8,125 bases of DNA from Chloroflexota bacterium. Lineage in GTDB: Bacteria; Chloroflexota; Dehalococcoidia; DSTF01; JACRBR01. This document shows positions 1 to 5,589 of this stretch, piece by piece. The DNA is taken from assembly GCA_021813085.1 (NCBI GenBank), contig JAKAMA010000092.1:1-8125 (forward strand). Reading direction: 5' to 3'. The notes under the pieces are model-generated. The model saw nothing but the letters and a program-made list of their open reading frames with translations, searched no databases and had not been told where the DNA came from. Made by a program: the position numbers and the translations under genes. The number at the start of each line of letters is the position of its first letter. The stretch's first letter is position 1.

Positions 1-291
1 CGCCGCCGGCGCCCGGAAGGCCGTCTCGGAGTTGCGCCGGTCGCCGGCCGGCGTCAGCATCACCGCGAACACCAGCAGCACCGAGATGGCGCCGGCGTAG
101 ATCAGCACCTGCGCGACCGCGACGAAATCTGCCGACAGCACGACGTAGATGCCGGCGACGCCCACGAACGACAGCACCAGGAAGAGCACGGCGTGGATCA
201 GGTCCCGCACGGCCGCCACCATCAGCGCCGACGCCACCGTCGTGATGCCGATGACGTAGAACGCCGCGACGATGCCCGTGTCCGTGATCAC
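1..291 (-). CDS. nuoJ: NADH-quinone oxidoreductase subunit J (NuoJ), 3' end beyond window
   Basis: This is the N-terminal 97 residues of a membrane-arm subunit of respiratory complex I, which helps carry proton translocation. The translation shows hydrophobic helices at about residues 6-27, 30-51 and 58-80. It also has the family signature around residues 49-76, with YVVLSADFVAVAQ followed by LIYAGAISVLLVF. The start is a GTG at 289-291 whose last two bases overlap the nuoH TGA stop (GTGA). It is preceded by a purine-rich SD region (GGAGGGACGGAG, ending 3 nt before the start). The reading frame is open through base 1, so the gene continues to the left, probably followed by nuoK-N. In most operons nuoI sits between H and J; here J follows H directly. 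The family assignment is firm. Confidence 0.93.
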   Translation of the reverse strand, partial: MITDTGIVAAFYVIGITTVASALMVAAVRDLIHAVLFLVLSFVGVAGIYVVLSADFVAVAQVLIYAGAISVLLVFAVMLTPAGDRRNSETAFRAPAA

Positions 292-1592
292 GCGCTCCGT
301 CCCTCCGCCAGCCCGGGCGCCCCGCCGTCGGTGCGCGTCGCCACCGCGGGCAGCGATGGCACGTCGATCTGCGAGTAGTAGCGCAGGCGCTCCGGGAAGC
401 GCGAGAACCTCGGCCCCATGAACTTCACCCACGCCACGATCAGGACACCCGCGAACGCCGCGTTCAGCACGGCGTACAGCGGCAGCACGAGCCCCGCGCT
501 GACGCCCGTCTCGTTCCAGATCAGCACCTCCGCCGCGACGAGCACGAGGTTCAGGAACGCCATCGGTGTCATCCACTTCCAGGCGAAGGCGAGAAGCTGG
601 TCGATGCGGAACCGCGGCAGCGTACCGCGCGTCCAGACGAAGAGGAAGTACACGGCGTAGATCTTGCCGATGAAGATCATCCAGCCCGGCACGATCTCGT
701 CGACCTTGTAGAGCCACCAGCCGCCCAGGAATACCGTCGCGATGATCGCCGAGACCGAGACCGCGTTGATCAGCTCCGCCGCGTAGAACAGCCCGAACTT
801 CATCCCCGAGTACTCGACGTGGTAGCCGCCCGCGATCTCCGACTCCGCCTCCGCCAGATCTGCCGGCGTGCGGTTCAGCTCGGCCGACGACGAGATGAAG
901 TAGATGATGAACGGCAGCGGCTGCACGAGCAGCAGCGGCATCCAGTACTTCGCCTGGAACAGCACGATGCCCGAGAGGTTCATCGTGCCCGAGAACAGCA
1001 CGAGGCCGAGCAGCGCCAGCACGCTCGGGATCTCGTACGTCACGAGCATCGCGATCACGCGCATCGCCCCGAAGAGCGCGTACTTGTTGTTCGACCCGTA
1101 CCCGCCCGCGAACACCGCCAGCGCGCCCAGCGACGTGAGCGCCAGGATGAAGATCACACCCGCGTCCAGGTTCGCGAGCGCCATGTTTCGCCCCCACGGC
1201 AGCACCGCCATCACCAGGATGCCCGGCACCGTGAACGCGATCGGCGCGAGCGAGAAGACGAGGCCGTCGGCCACCTTCGGCTGCAGCACCTCCTTCTGCA
1301 TCAGCTTGATCGCGTCCGCGACCGGCTGCAGCAGCCCGAACGGCCCGGCGCGGTTCGGCCCCAGCCGCGACTGCATCCGCCCCACCACGCGCCGCTCGAT
1401 CCAGATGTTGATGATCGCCACCGCGCCGATGAACGAGACGATGCCCGCCGCGCCGAGCAGCGCCGAAACCACGAAGACCAGCCACCCCGGCCCGTTCGCG
1501 TCGCGGATGAGCTGCTCGATCTTCCCCGAGAGGTTCGAGAGGTCGCGGATGTCGTACCAGTTGTGGGTGATCAGCGTCAGCAGCGCCGGCAT
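288..1592 (-). CDS. nuoH: NADH-quinone oxidoreductase subunit H (NuoH)
   Basis: This 434-residue membrane subunit forms the base of complex I that contacts the quinone chamber and links the peripheral arm to the proton-pumping arm. The first family signature lies at about residues 65-100 (IERRVVGRMQSRLGPNRAGP, then LLQPVADAIKLMQKE). The second lies at about 238-261 (ELNRTPADLAEAESE, then GGYHVEYSGMKF). A third conserved stretch at 320-340 reads WTRGTLPRFRIDQLLAFAWKW. About eight hydrophobic helices are visible. It is longer than many NuoH proteins (roughly 330-400 residues), because of an N-terminal leader of about 35 residues and a C-terminal tail of about 30 residues. The ATG at 1590-1592 overlaps the nuoD stop by one base (TGATG), with GAGGTGG 7 nt upstream, so translational coupling is likely. 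The much longer upstream-open frame is only the shadow of nuoD. Confidence 0.97.
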   Translation of the reverse strand: MPALLTLITHNWYDIRDLSNLSGKIEQLIRDANGPGWLVFVVSALLGAAGIVSFIGAVAIINIWIERRVVGRMQSRLGPNRAGPFGLLQPVADAIKLMQKEVLQPKVADGLVFSLAPIAFTVPGILVMAVLPWGRNMALANLDAGVIFILALTSLGALAVFAGGYGSNNKYALFGAMRVIAMLVTYEIPSVLALLGLVLFSGTMNLSGIVLFQAKYWMPLLLVQPLPFIIYFISSSAELNRTPADLAEAESEIAGGYHVEYSGMKFGLFYAAELINAVSVSAIIATVFLGGWWLYKVDEIVPGWMIFIGKIYAVYFLFVWTRGTLPRFRIDQLLAFAWKWMTPMAFLNLVLVAAEVLIWNETGVSAGLVLPLYAVLNAAFAGVLIVAWVKFMGPRFSRFPERLRYYSQIDVPSLPAVATRTDGGAPGLAEGRSA

Positions 1593-2704
1593 CAGCGGTC
1601 CACCTCGCCGACGTTGATGTCGATGCTGCCCAGCGTGACGATCGCGTCGGCGATCGTCTGGCCGACGGTCATCTCCTTGAGCACGCTCAGGTTGATCAGC
1701 GACGGCGCGCGCACGTGCCAGCGGTACGGCGCCGGGCCGCCGTCGCTGACGATGTAGAACCCCAGCTCGCCCTTCGGCGACTCGATGCGCGCGTACGCCT
1801 CGCCCGCAGGCGGCCGCAGCGCGAGCGGCACGTCCGTCTTGTGCGGCCCGCCCGGCAGCCGGTGCACCGCCTGCCGGATGATCCGCAGGCTCTGCTTCAT
1901 CTCCTCGATGCGGATCACCATCCGGTCGTAGGAGTCGCCGTTGTAGCCGACCGGGATATCGAAGGCGTACGTGTCGTAGCCGCAGTACGGGTCCGCCTTG
2001 CGGAGATCCCAGGCGATGCCCGCGCTGCGCAGCATCGGCCCGGAGAGCGCGGCGTTGATCGCCAGCTCCGGCGTCACGACGCCGACGTCGCGCGCGCGCA
2101 TCAGGATGATCTCGTTGCCGACGAGCAGCCGGTCGTACTCGTCGAAGCGCTGCGGCAGGTCGTCGTTCACCAGCCGGTCGAGCGCCGGCAGGAACTCGTC
2201 GGGGATGTCGAACGCGACGCCGCCGATGCGGATGTAGTTCGTCGTGATCCGCGCCCCGCACGTCATCTCGATCAGGTCCAGCACCTTCTCGCGGTCACGG
2301 AACGTGTACATCACGGGCGTCTGCCAGGCGCCGCAGTCGTTGATGAACGCCCCCGTCGCCATGCAGTGGCTGGCGACGCGCTGCAGCTCCGAGAAGATGA
2401 CGCGAAGCACCGTCGCCCGCTCCGGCACCTCGATCCCCGCGAGCTTCTCCACCGCCAGGCAGTATCCCAGGTTGCTGTTGATCGCCGACAGGTAGTCCAT
2501 GCGGTCGGTGAACGGGATGTTCTGGGTGTACGTGCGCTCCTCCGCCAGCTTCTCCATGCTGCGGTGCAGGTAGCCGACGATCATCTTCACGTCGGTGATG
2601 CGCTCCCCGTCGATTGTCGCCACCATGCGGAACACGCCGTGCGTGCTCGGGTGCTGCGGCCCGATGTTGACCTCGACCGGCTCAGACTTCAGCGGCACGT
2701 GCAC
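1592..2704 (-). CDS. nuoD: NADH-quinone oxidoreductase subunit D (NuoD)
   Basis: This 49-kDa-type subunit belongs to the peripheral arm of complex I and, with NuoB and NuoH, builds the quinone-reduction site. It is 370 residues long from the first GTG, close to bacterial NuoD length. Landmarks are NIGPQHPSTHGVFR at 13-26, VGYLHRSMEKLAEERTY at 43-59, FTDRMDYLSAINSN at 65-78, ELQRVASHC at 106-114, and the C-terminal end GSIDINVGEVDR. His22 and Tyr71 sit 49 residues apart, as do the quinone-contacting His38/Tyr87 of the Thermus Nqo4 subunit. Two starts are possible: GTG at 2704, or GTG at 2698. The second is preferred because AGGG (2707-2704) lies 5 nt upstream of it, whereas the first GTG overlaps that same motif. 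Its partner nuoB is not in this cluster. Confidence 0.97.
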   Translation of the reverse strand: MHVPLKSEPVEVNIGPQHPSTHGVFRMVATIDGERITDVKMIVGYLHRSMEKLAEERTYTQNIPFTDRMDYLSAINSNLGYCLAVEKLAGIEVPERATVLRVIFSELQRVASHCMATGAFINDCGAWQTPVMYTFRDREKVLDLIEMTCGARITTNYIRIGGVAFDIPDEFLPALDRLVNDDLPQRFDEYDRLLVGNEIILMRARDVGVVTPELAINAALSGPMLRSAGIAWDLRKADPYCGYDTYAFDIPVGYNGDSYDRMVIRIEEMKQSLRIIRQAVHRLPGGPHKTDVPLALRPPAGEAYARIESPKGELGFYIVSDGGPAPYRWHVRAPSLINLSVLKEMTVGQTIADAIVTLGSIDINVGEVDR

Positions 2705-2707
2705 CCT
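2704..2707 (-). promoter_or_regulatory. Short Shine-Dalgarno that favours the second nuoD GTG
   Basis: On the minus strand AGGG is followed by a 5-nt spacer and the GTG at 2698. The same AGGG overlaps the first base of the upstream GTG (2704), so it cannot serve that codon. This would make nuoD two codons shorter. Confidence 0.4.
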
Positions 2708-2725
2708 GCTGCGTCCGCGGACGCG

Positions 2726-3277
2726 CTACTCCCCGCTGCCGGGCAGGCGCGGGCGGAACTCGCCGCCGGTCTGCCCGGGCACCTGCTTCGGGAACTGGCT
2801 GAGGCCCGGCTTCTGCCCGCCCGGCAGCGCCAGGAAGTCCTTGCGCAGCGGATGTCCCGGAAACTGGTCCCACAGGAACAGCCGCGTCAGATTCGGGTGT
2901 CCCGCGAAGCGCACCCCCATCAGGTCGTACGCCTCGCGCTCTTGCAGCGTCGCGCCCGCCCAGAGAGGCGCGACCGATGCGACCTCCGGGTGCTCGTGGT
3001 CGGCCGGCACCTTCACCTCGAAGATGTGGTTCTGCGCCAGCGACGCGATGTGGTAGACCACGTCGATGCGCGTCACCTGGTCCACGCTGCAGAGCTGCAC
3101 CAGGTACTTCCCGTCGAGCACCTCGTCGTCGCGGATGAACGCCATCGCCTCGTACATGCGCGCCGGGTCGAGGACCGTGTAGCCGTCCGCCGCCTCACGC
3201 ACCGCGCCCGGCAGGGCCCCGCGGATGCGCTCCGCCACCACAGCCCCGGCGAGCGTCAACGTCACTGGGTGCGGCAC
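2726..3277 (-). CDS. nuoC: NADH-quinone oxidoreductase subunit C (NuoC)
   Basis: This is the 30-kDa-type peripheral subunit of complex I, which scaffolds NuoD; here it is a separate protein and not a NuoCD fusion. The 183-residue product carries the family signature at about 122-149: EREAYDLMGVRFAGHPNL, TRLFLWDQF, then GHPLRKDF. The start is a GTG at 3277-3275 that shares one base with the nuoA TAG stop (TAGTG). GGAG lies 8 nt upstream, inside the end of nuoA. A second GTG four codons later (3265) is possible but has no better ribosome-binding site. The frame is open further upstream only because it runs through nuoA in the wrong frame. The Pro/Gly-rich tail after residue 160 is poorly conserved in the family. 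The gene follows nuoA directly, where nuoB would normally stand. Confidence 0.95.
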   Translation of the reverse strand: MPHPVTLTLAGAVVAERIRGALPGAVREAADGYTVLDPARMYEAMAFIRDDEVLDGKYLVQLCSVDQVTRIDVVYHIASLAQNHIFEVKVPADHEHPEVASVAPLWAGATLQEREAYDLMGVRFAGHPNLTRLFLWDQFPGHPLRKDFLALPGGQKPGLSQFPKQVPGQTGGEFRPRLPGSGE

Positions 3278-3648
3278 TAGATCCACTCCATAGCGCGCTT
3301 GCGCCACGCGTACACGTAGCCAACGAGCAGGATGGCGATGAAGATCAGCGCCTCGACGAACGCGTACACCCCGAGCCCCCGGTAGGCGACCGCCCATGGA
3401 TAGAGGAAGATCGCCTCCACGTCGAAGACGACGAACAGCAGCGCGAACAGGTAGTAGCGCACGTTGTAGCGCACGAGGGCGTCGCCCACCGGCACCATGC
3501 CGCACTCGTACACCGACTGCTTAATCGGGTCGGGCTTGCGGGGGCGGATGCGGAAGAGGCCCAGCGCGACCGACGCCCCGATCGGGACCAGTGGGAACGC
3601 GACGGCGAAGATCAGGAGGAAGCCGGCGCGTCCGAACTGCTCAATCAC
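3277..3648 (-). CDS. nuoA: NADH-quinone oxidoreductase subunit A (NuoA)
   Basis: This small membrane subunit of complex I sits at the junction of the two arms. It is 123 residues, normal for the family, with three helices at about 8-32, 64-85 and 92-115. The conserved loop KQSVYECGMVP (44-54) contains Cys49, the residue of the loop that moves in the active/deactive transition. FDVEAIFLYPW (75-85) contains Asp76 and Glu78, conserved acidic residues of the family. The start is a GTG at 3648-3646 with GGGAG 6 nt upstream. It is the first gene of the operon, and a good sigma70-type promoter ends about 45 nt upstream. Its stop overlaps the nuoC start. Confidence 0.97.
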   Translation of the reverse strand: MIEQFGRAGFLLIFAVAFPLVPIGASVALGLFRIRPRKPDPIKQSVYECGMVPVGDALVRYNVRYYLFALLFVVFDVEAIFLYPWAVAYRGLGVYAFVEALIFIAILLVGYVYAWRKRAMEWI

Positions 3649-3699
3649 AGGCGTCTCCCGCCCCCGGGAAGTTTGTGAATTTATGCGCTAGTGGGCCGG

Positions 3700-3728
3700 A
3701 TCATAGCACAGGGTATGCACACGGACAA
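3700..3728 (-). promoter_or_regulatory. Sigma70-type promoter of the nuo operon
   Basis: Reading the minus strand, TTGTCC (3728-3723) and TATGAT (3705-3700) are separated by exactly 17 nt. The -10 box matches the consensus in 5 of 6 positions and the -35 box in the first three plus one further position. Transcription would start near 3693 and give a 5' leader of about 45 nt that ends in the GGGAG of nuoA. The position and AT-rich surroundings stand out in GC-rich DNA. Confidence 0.7.
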
Positions 3729-3845
3729 TGGAATCACCGCCGCCCGCGTCGATGGACGGCGGGGTTGCGCTTACGCGTCCACGCCCCCTCAAGTTCTCCG
3801 CTTCCCTACCGATGAATCAAGTAGCAGAGAGGACCCCGTCGTACT

Positions 3846-3850
3846 GGAGG
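3846..3850 (+). promoter_or_regulatory. Strong Shine-Dalgarno of the 28-codon ORF
   Basis: GGAGG is followed by a 6-nt spacer (TAGCCA) and ATG at 3857. This is the best-formed ribosome-binding site with a standard start in the window, and it is the main reason to accept such a short ORF as real. Confidence 0.65.
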
Positions 3851-3856
3851 TAGCCA

Positions 3857-3943
3857 ATGTCCCGCTTCCTGCCCACCGCCCTGGTCGCGTTTACCGTGCT
3901 TGCTACGGCCCTCGTGGCCGTCGCTCCGTGGTACTGGGGCTAA
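3857..3943 (+). CDS. 28-residue hydrophobic membrane microprotein, unknown function
   Basis: The ORF encodes MSRFLPTALVAFTVLATALV followed by AVAPWYWG and a TAA stop. A short basic N-terminus (Arg3) is followed by one hydrophobic helix from about residue 5 to 23. It ends in an aromatic PWYWG cap, the usual pattern of a single-pass inner-membrane miniprotein with a cytoplasmic N-terminus. Support for a real gene is the near-ideal GGAGG-6-ATG initiation site and a perfect-palindrome terminator 30 nt after the stop. The isolated unit is flanked by non-coding DNA. It is divergent from the nuo operon, so a link with respiratory membranes is conceivable but not shown. I recognise no family. I could not point to a clear promoter between 3729 and 3845. 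A secreted peptide is less likely because the aromatic end follows directly after the helix. Confidence 0.6.
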   Translation: MSRFLPTALVAFTVLATALVAVAPWYWG

Positions 3944-3968
3944 CCGCCCCGGTCCACGATCAGGCCAT

Positions 3969-3999
3969 CGAAATGCCCCGCCGCGGCGGGGCATCTTCG
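3969..3999 (+). terminator. Hairpin terminator after the microprotein ORF
   Basis: Positions 3973-3994 form a 22-bp perfect palindrome (ATGCCCCGCCG / CGGCGGGGCAT). The flanking CGAA and TTCG can extend the stem past one bulged C. Only a weak T-bearing stretch (CTTCGTGT) follows, so it is intrinsic-like without a full U-tract. It lies 30 nt past the microprotein stop and is correctly placed to end that transcript. Confidence 0.7.
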
Positions 4000-4072
4000 T
4001 GTGTCCGCGCCTGATGCGCGCCGCCGCGCGCGTCGATACCTAGCAGGGTGCTGACGGAAGCCCCATCTTCCC

Positions 4073-4227
4073 GGAGCGCGGGCCTTCAGCCCGCGCCGCG
4101 AGGTTGGGCGGGGCCGCGGGGTTACCTCTTGGAGCACGGGCCCTCCCGAGAGGGGCCGTCCGGTAGCCCGCGCGGGGCTCTCCATTCGTAGCGCGGGCTT
4201 TCCAGCCCGCGCCGTTCGGTTGGGTGG
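4073..4227. repeat. Cluster of REP-like palindromes
   Basis: Two near-identical units are present. Each has AGCGCGGGC, a 5-6 nt loop, GCCCGCGCCG, and then GGTTGGG(C/T)GG: unit 1 at 4075-4111 and unit 2 at 4190-4227. The palindromic arms GCGCGGGC/GCCCGCGC are exact at 4076-4083 with 4089-4096 and at 4191-4198 with 4205-4212. Between them lie two further hairpins: ACGGGCCCTC pairing with GAGGGGCCGT (about 4136-4159, one mismatch) and AGCCC/GGGCT (4165-4179). This is the form of dispersed REP or BIME elements in GC-rich genomes. It occupies the non-coding stretch before the DUF5317-like gene; nothing else is visible in 4000-4223. Confidence 0.65.
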
Positions 4228-4808
4228 CGCCGCCGCCGAGGAGGGACACGATCAGCCAGTACAAGCTCGCCGTCAGCGCGCTCGCCGCGCTGACGCTCGT
4301 CATCGTCCAGTTCACCGTGATCCGTTTCTCACCGTGGGATCTGGCCGTCCGCATCGCCGTGCCGGCCACCATCGCCGGAGCGCCGCTGGCGCTTTGGCCC
4401 CACCGGCGGCGGCTGGGCACGTGGGTGATCTTCGTCGGCCTCGCCGCGAACCTCGCCGCCGTCATCGCCAACGGCGGCCTCATGCCCATCGAGCGGACCA
4501 GCGTCGCCGCGGCGCTCGGCGCCGGACGGGCGGACCGCTACGCGCTGGGCGCCTGGATCCCCGGCTCGAAGGATGTCCTCGTCACCCGGGCCAGCGGCCG
4601 CGCCGTGGCGCTCGGCGACAGCATCGTCGTCCGTGCGGGACGGCGCGGCATCGTCGCCAGCCCGGGCGACGTGGTCATCCTCGCGGGCGTCCTCCTGCTG
4701 GTCGGTGAGGCATCGGTCGGCTGGCAACGTGCGCACCGCCGCGCGGCCGCCGCCCGCGAACGCGGGCCGCGCGAGGGGGCGCAGGGTAGCGCGACCACTC
4801 CGCAGTGA
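4224..4808 (+). CDS. DUF5317-like membrane protein
   Basis: This protein of up to 194 residues has no known biochemical role. Hydrophobic helices lie at about 14-34, 42-58, 65-83 and 146-161. Features that recall the DUF5317 family are ANGGLMPIER at 82-91 after the third helix, GAWIPGSKDVLV at 109-120, LGDSIVV at 130-136, and ASPGDVVILAGVLLLVG at 145-161. The tail after residue 165 is basic and low in complexity. The start is uncertain. The GTG at 4224 lies inside the REP-like repeat and has no ribosome-binding site. AGGAGG at 4239-4244 lies 6 nt before an in-frame ATC at 4251, which would give 185 residues beginning with SQYKLAVSALA after the initiator. The gene stands alone on this strand and converges with the SDR-like gene. 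The family call is from remembered motif pattern. Confidence 0.75.
   Translation: MAPPPRRDTISQYKLAVSALAALTLVIVQFTVIRFSPWDLAVRIAVPATIAGAPLALWPHRRRLGTWVIFVGLAANLAAVIANGGLMPIERTSVAAALGAGRADRYALGAWIPGSKDVLVTRASGRAVALGDSIVVRAGRRGIVASPGDVVILAGVLLLVGEASVGWQRAHRRAAAARERGPREGAQGSATTPQ
4239..4244 (+). promoter_or_regulatory. Full-consensus Shine-Dalgarno pointing to an ATC codon
   Basis: AGGAGG matches the anti-SD fully and is spaced 6 nt from ATC at 4251-4253, in frame with the DUF5317-like protein. No ATG, GTG or TTG lies at a suitable distance downstream. If functional, translation starts at a rare non-canonical codon. The alternative is initiation at the upstream GTG (4224), with the AGGAGG simply encoding Arg-Arg. 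Confidence 0.4.
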
Positions 4809-4899
4809 CGCGCCACCCCCCGCCACCAGTACGAGAAACACGCGGCAGCGAGGGCACATCCACCGCCTGCTCCCGTAGTGGCGGAGCATATCAGCGCCC

Positions 4900-4935
4900 C
4901 TCTGACGAGCCTCTCGCCGCGTTCTCGGGTCAGAG
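4900..4935. terminator. Possible bidirectional stem-loop between convergent genes
   Basis: CTCTGAC (4900-4906) pairs exactly with GTCAGAG (4929-4935). The stem can extend through GAG/CTC past a two-base GG bulge, enclosing a 14-nt loop. It lies in the 169-bp spacer 4809-4977 between two convergent genes, where a shared terminator would be expected. There is no T-tract on either side, so the call is tentative. Nothing else recognisable is in this spacer. Confidence 0.35.
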
Positions 4936-4977
4936 CTTCGCGTCCGCGCGGGCCGCCGGGACGGAGCGATGCCGGCC

Positions 4978-5589
4978 CTACCGCCGCGCGACCAGCGCCG
5001 CACCCTCCACCGCCGCGCTCGCGTCCGACGCGAGGTACACCACCGCGCCCGCGAGGTCGAGCAGCTCCGGCGCGTGATGCTCGTTGAGCATGGACCCGGC
5101 CGCGTCGGCCGCCGCGCGCGACGTGATCAGCGCGTTTGCGCGCAGCCCCGCACCGGCGAGCTCGCGCGTCCACGCGAGCAGCGCGCGCGCAGCCTCGGGC
5201 GGGTCGTCGTCCCCGACGAGCACCATGACTGCCGGGTCCGAGCGCAGGCCGACGAAGGTCTCGCGCGGCAGCGGCGCCGGCGCGTGATACACGAGGATGC
5301 ACAGCGGCCCCAGCTCCGCCGTCGCGCCGGCGACTGCCTGCCGCACCGCTGTCTCGCCGCCGTCCGACGTGAGTGCGATGCCGCGGCGTCCGAGCGCCCA
5401 GAGCTCGTTGGCCACGCTGTTCGCCGCGAACTCGGCCGCCGTGCCCTCGGACAGCGTCACCACCGCGACGTCCGCACCCGCCTCGGCGAGCGCCACCGCG
5501 GCGCGCCGTCCGTCCGTCCGCTCGACGCCCAGCACCAGTGCGTTGCGGCCGGCGAGTCGTACGGCCCGTCCGGGCGGCGCTCCGGCCAT
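4978..5589 (-). CDS. Shortened SDR-fold protein lacking catalytic residues
   Basis: The 203-residue product keeps the outline of a short-chain dehydrogenase/reductase but is about 50 residues shorter than a classical one. RLAGRNALVLGVERTDGRRA at 11-30 aligns with the beta1-alphaA region. The TGxxxGxG motif is reduced to two glycines (Gly21, Gly27). LVYHAPAP (99-106) stands where NNAG is expected. RELAGAGLRANALI (142-155) matches the strand leading to the N-A-V-P motif. LAGAVVYLASDASAAVEGAALV (179-200) matches the SDR C-terminus, which lacks the final Gly-Gly. The Ser-Tyr-Lys active site is not recognisable: no YxxxK exists near 125-140. A binding or scaffold role is more likely than redox chemistry. 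The ATG shares one base with the methyltransferase stop (TGATG), and GGAG lies 8 nt upstream, so the two are translationally coupled. It is the last gene of the unit. Confidence 0.85.
   Translation of the reverse strand: MAGAPPGRAVRLAGRNALVLGVERTDGRRAAVALAEAGADVAVVTLSEGTAAEFAANSVANELWALGRRGIALTSDGGETAVRQAVAGATAELGPLCILVYHAPAPLPRETFVGLRSDPAVMVLVGDDDPPEAARALLAWTRELAGAGLRANALITSRAAADAAGSMLNEHHAPELLDLAGAVVYLASDASAAVEGAALVARR

Noticed and set aside
819..1757. Plus-strand open frame of 312 codons over nuoH
   Set aside because: Low-complexity Arg/His/Glu composition antisense to conserved NuoH; no ribosome-binding site.
1715..3280. 521-codon open frame on the plus strand across nuoC and nuoD
   Set aside because: The translation is dominated by Arg, His, Val and Asp with no motif, and lies antisense to two strongly conserved nuo genes; it is a GC-rich shadow frame.
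3729..3845. Promoter for the microprotein ORF
   Set aside because: TTGCGC at 3765-3770 and several TA-containing hexamers exist, but no pair has acceptable spacing and match.
4073..4227. CRISPR array
   Set aside because: Only two similar units, both strongly palindromic and unequally spaced with further hairpins between; this fits REP-like elements and not direct repeats with uniform spacers.
4809..4977. tRNA or small RNA gene in the convergent spacer
   Set aside because: No cloverleaf with acceptor stem, anticodon arm and GGTTCRA-like T arm could be formed; only one stem-loop is visible.
4538..5302. Minus-strand open frame crossing the convergent spacer
   Set aside because: It would overlap both the DUF5317-like gene and the SDR-like gene in other frames, and it has no domain or start signal.
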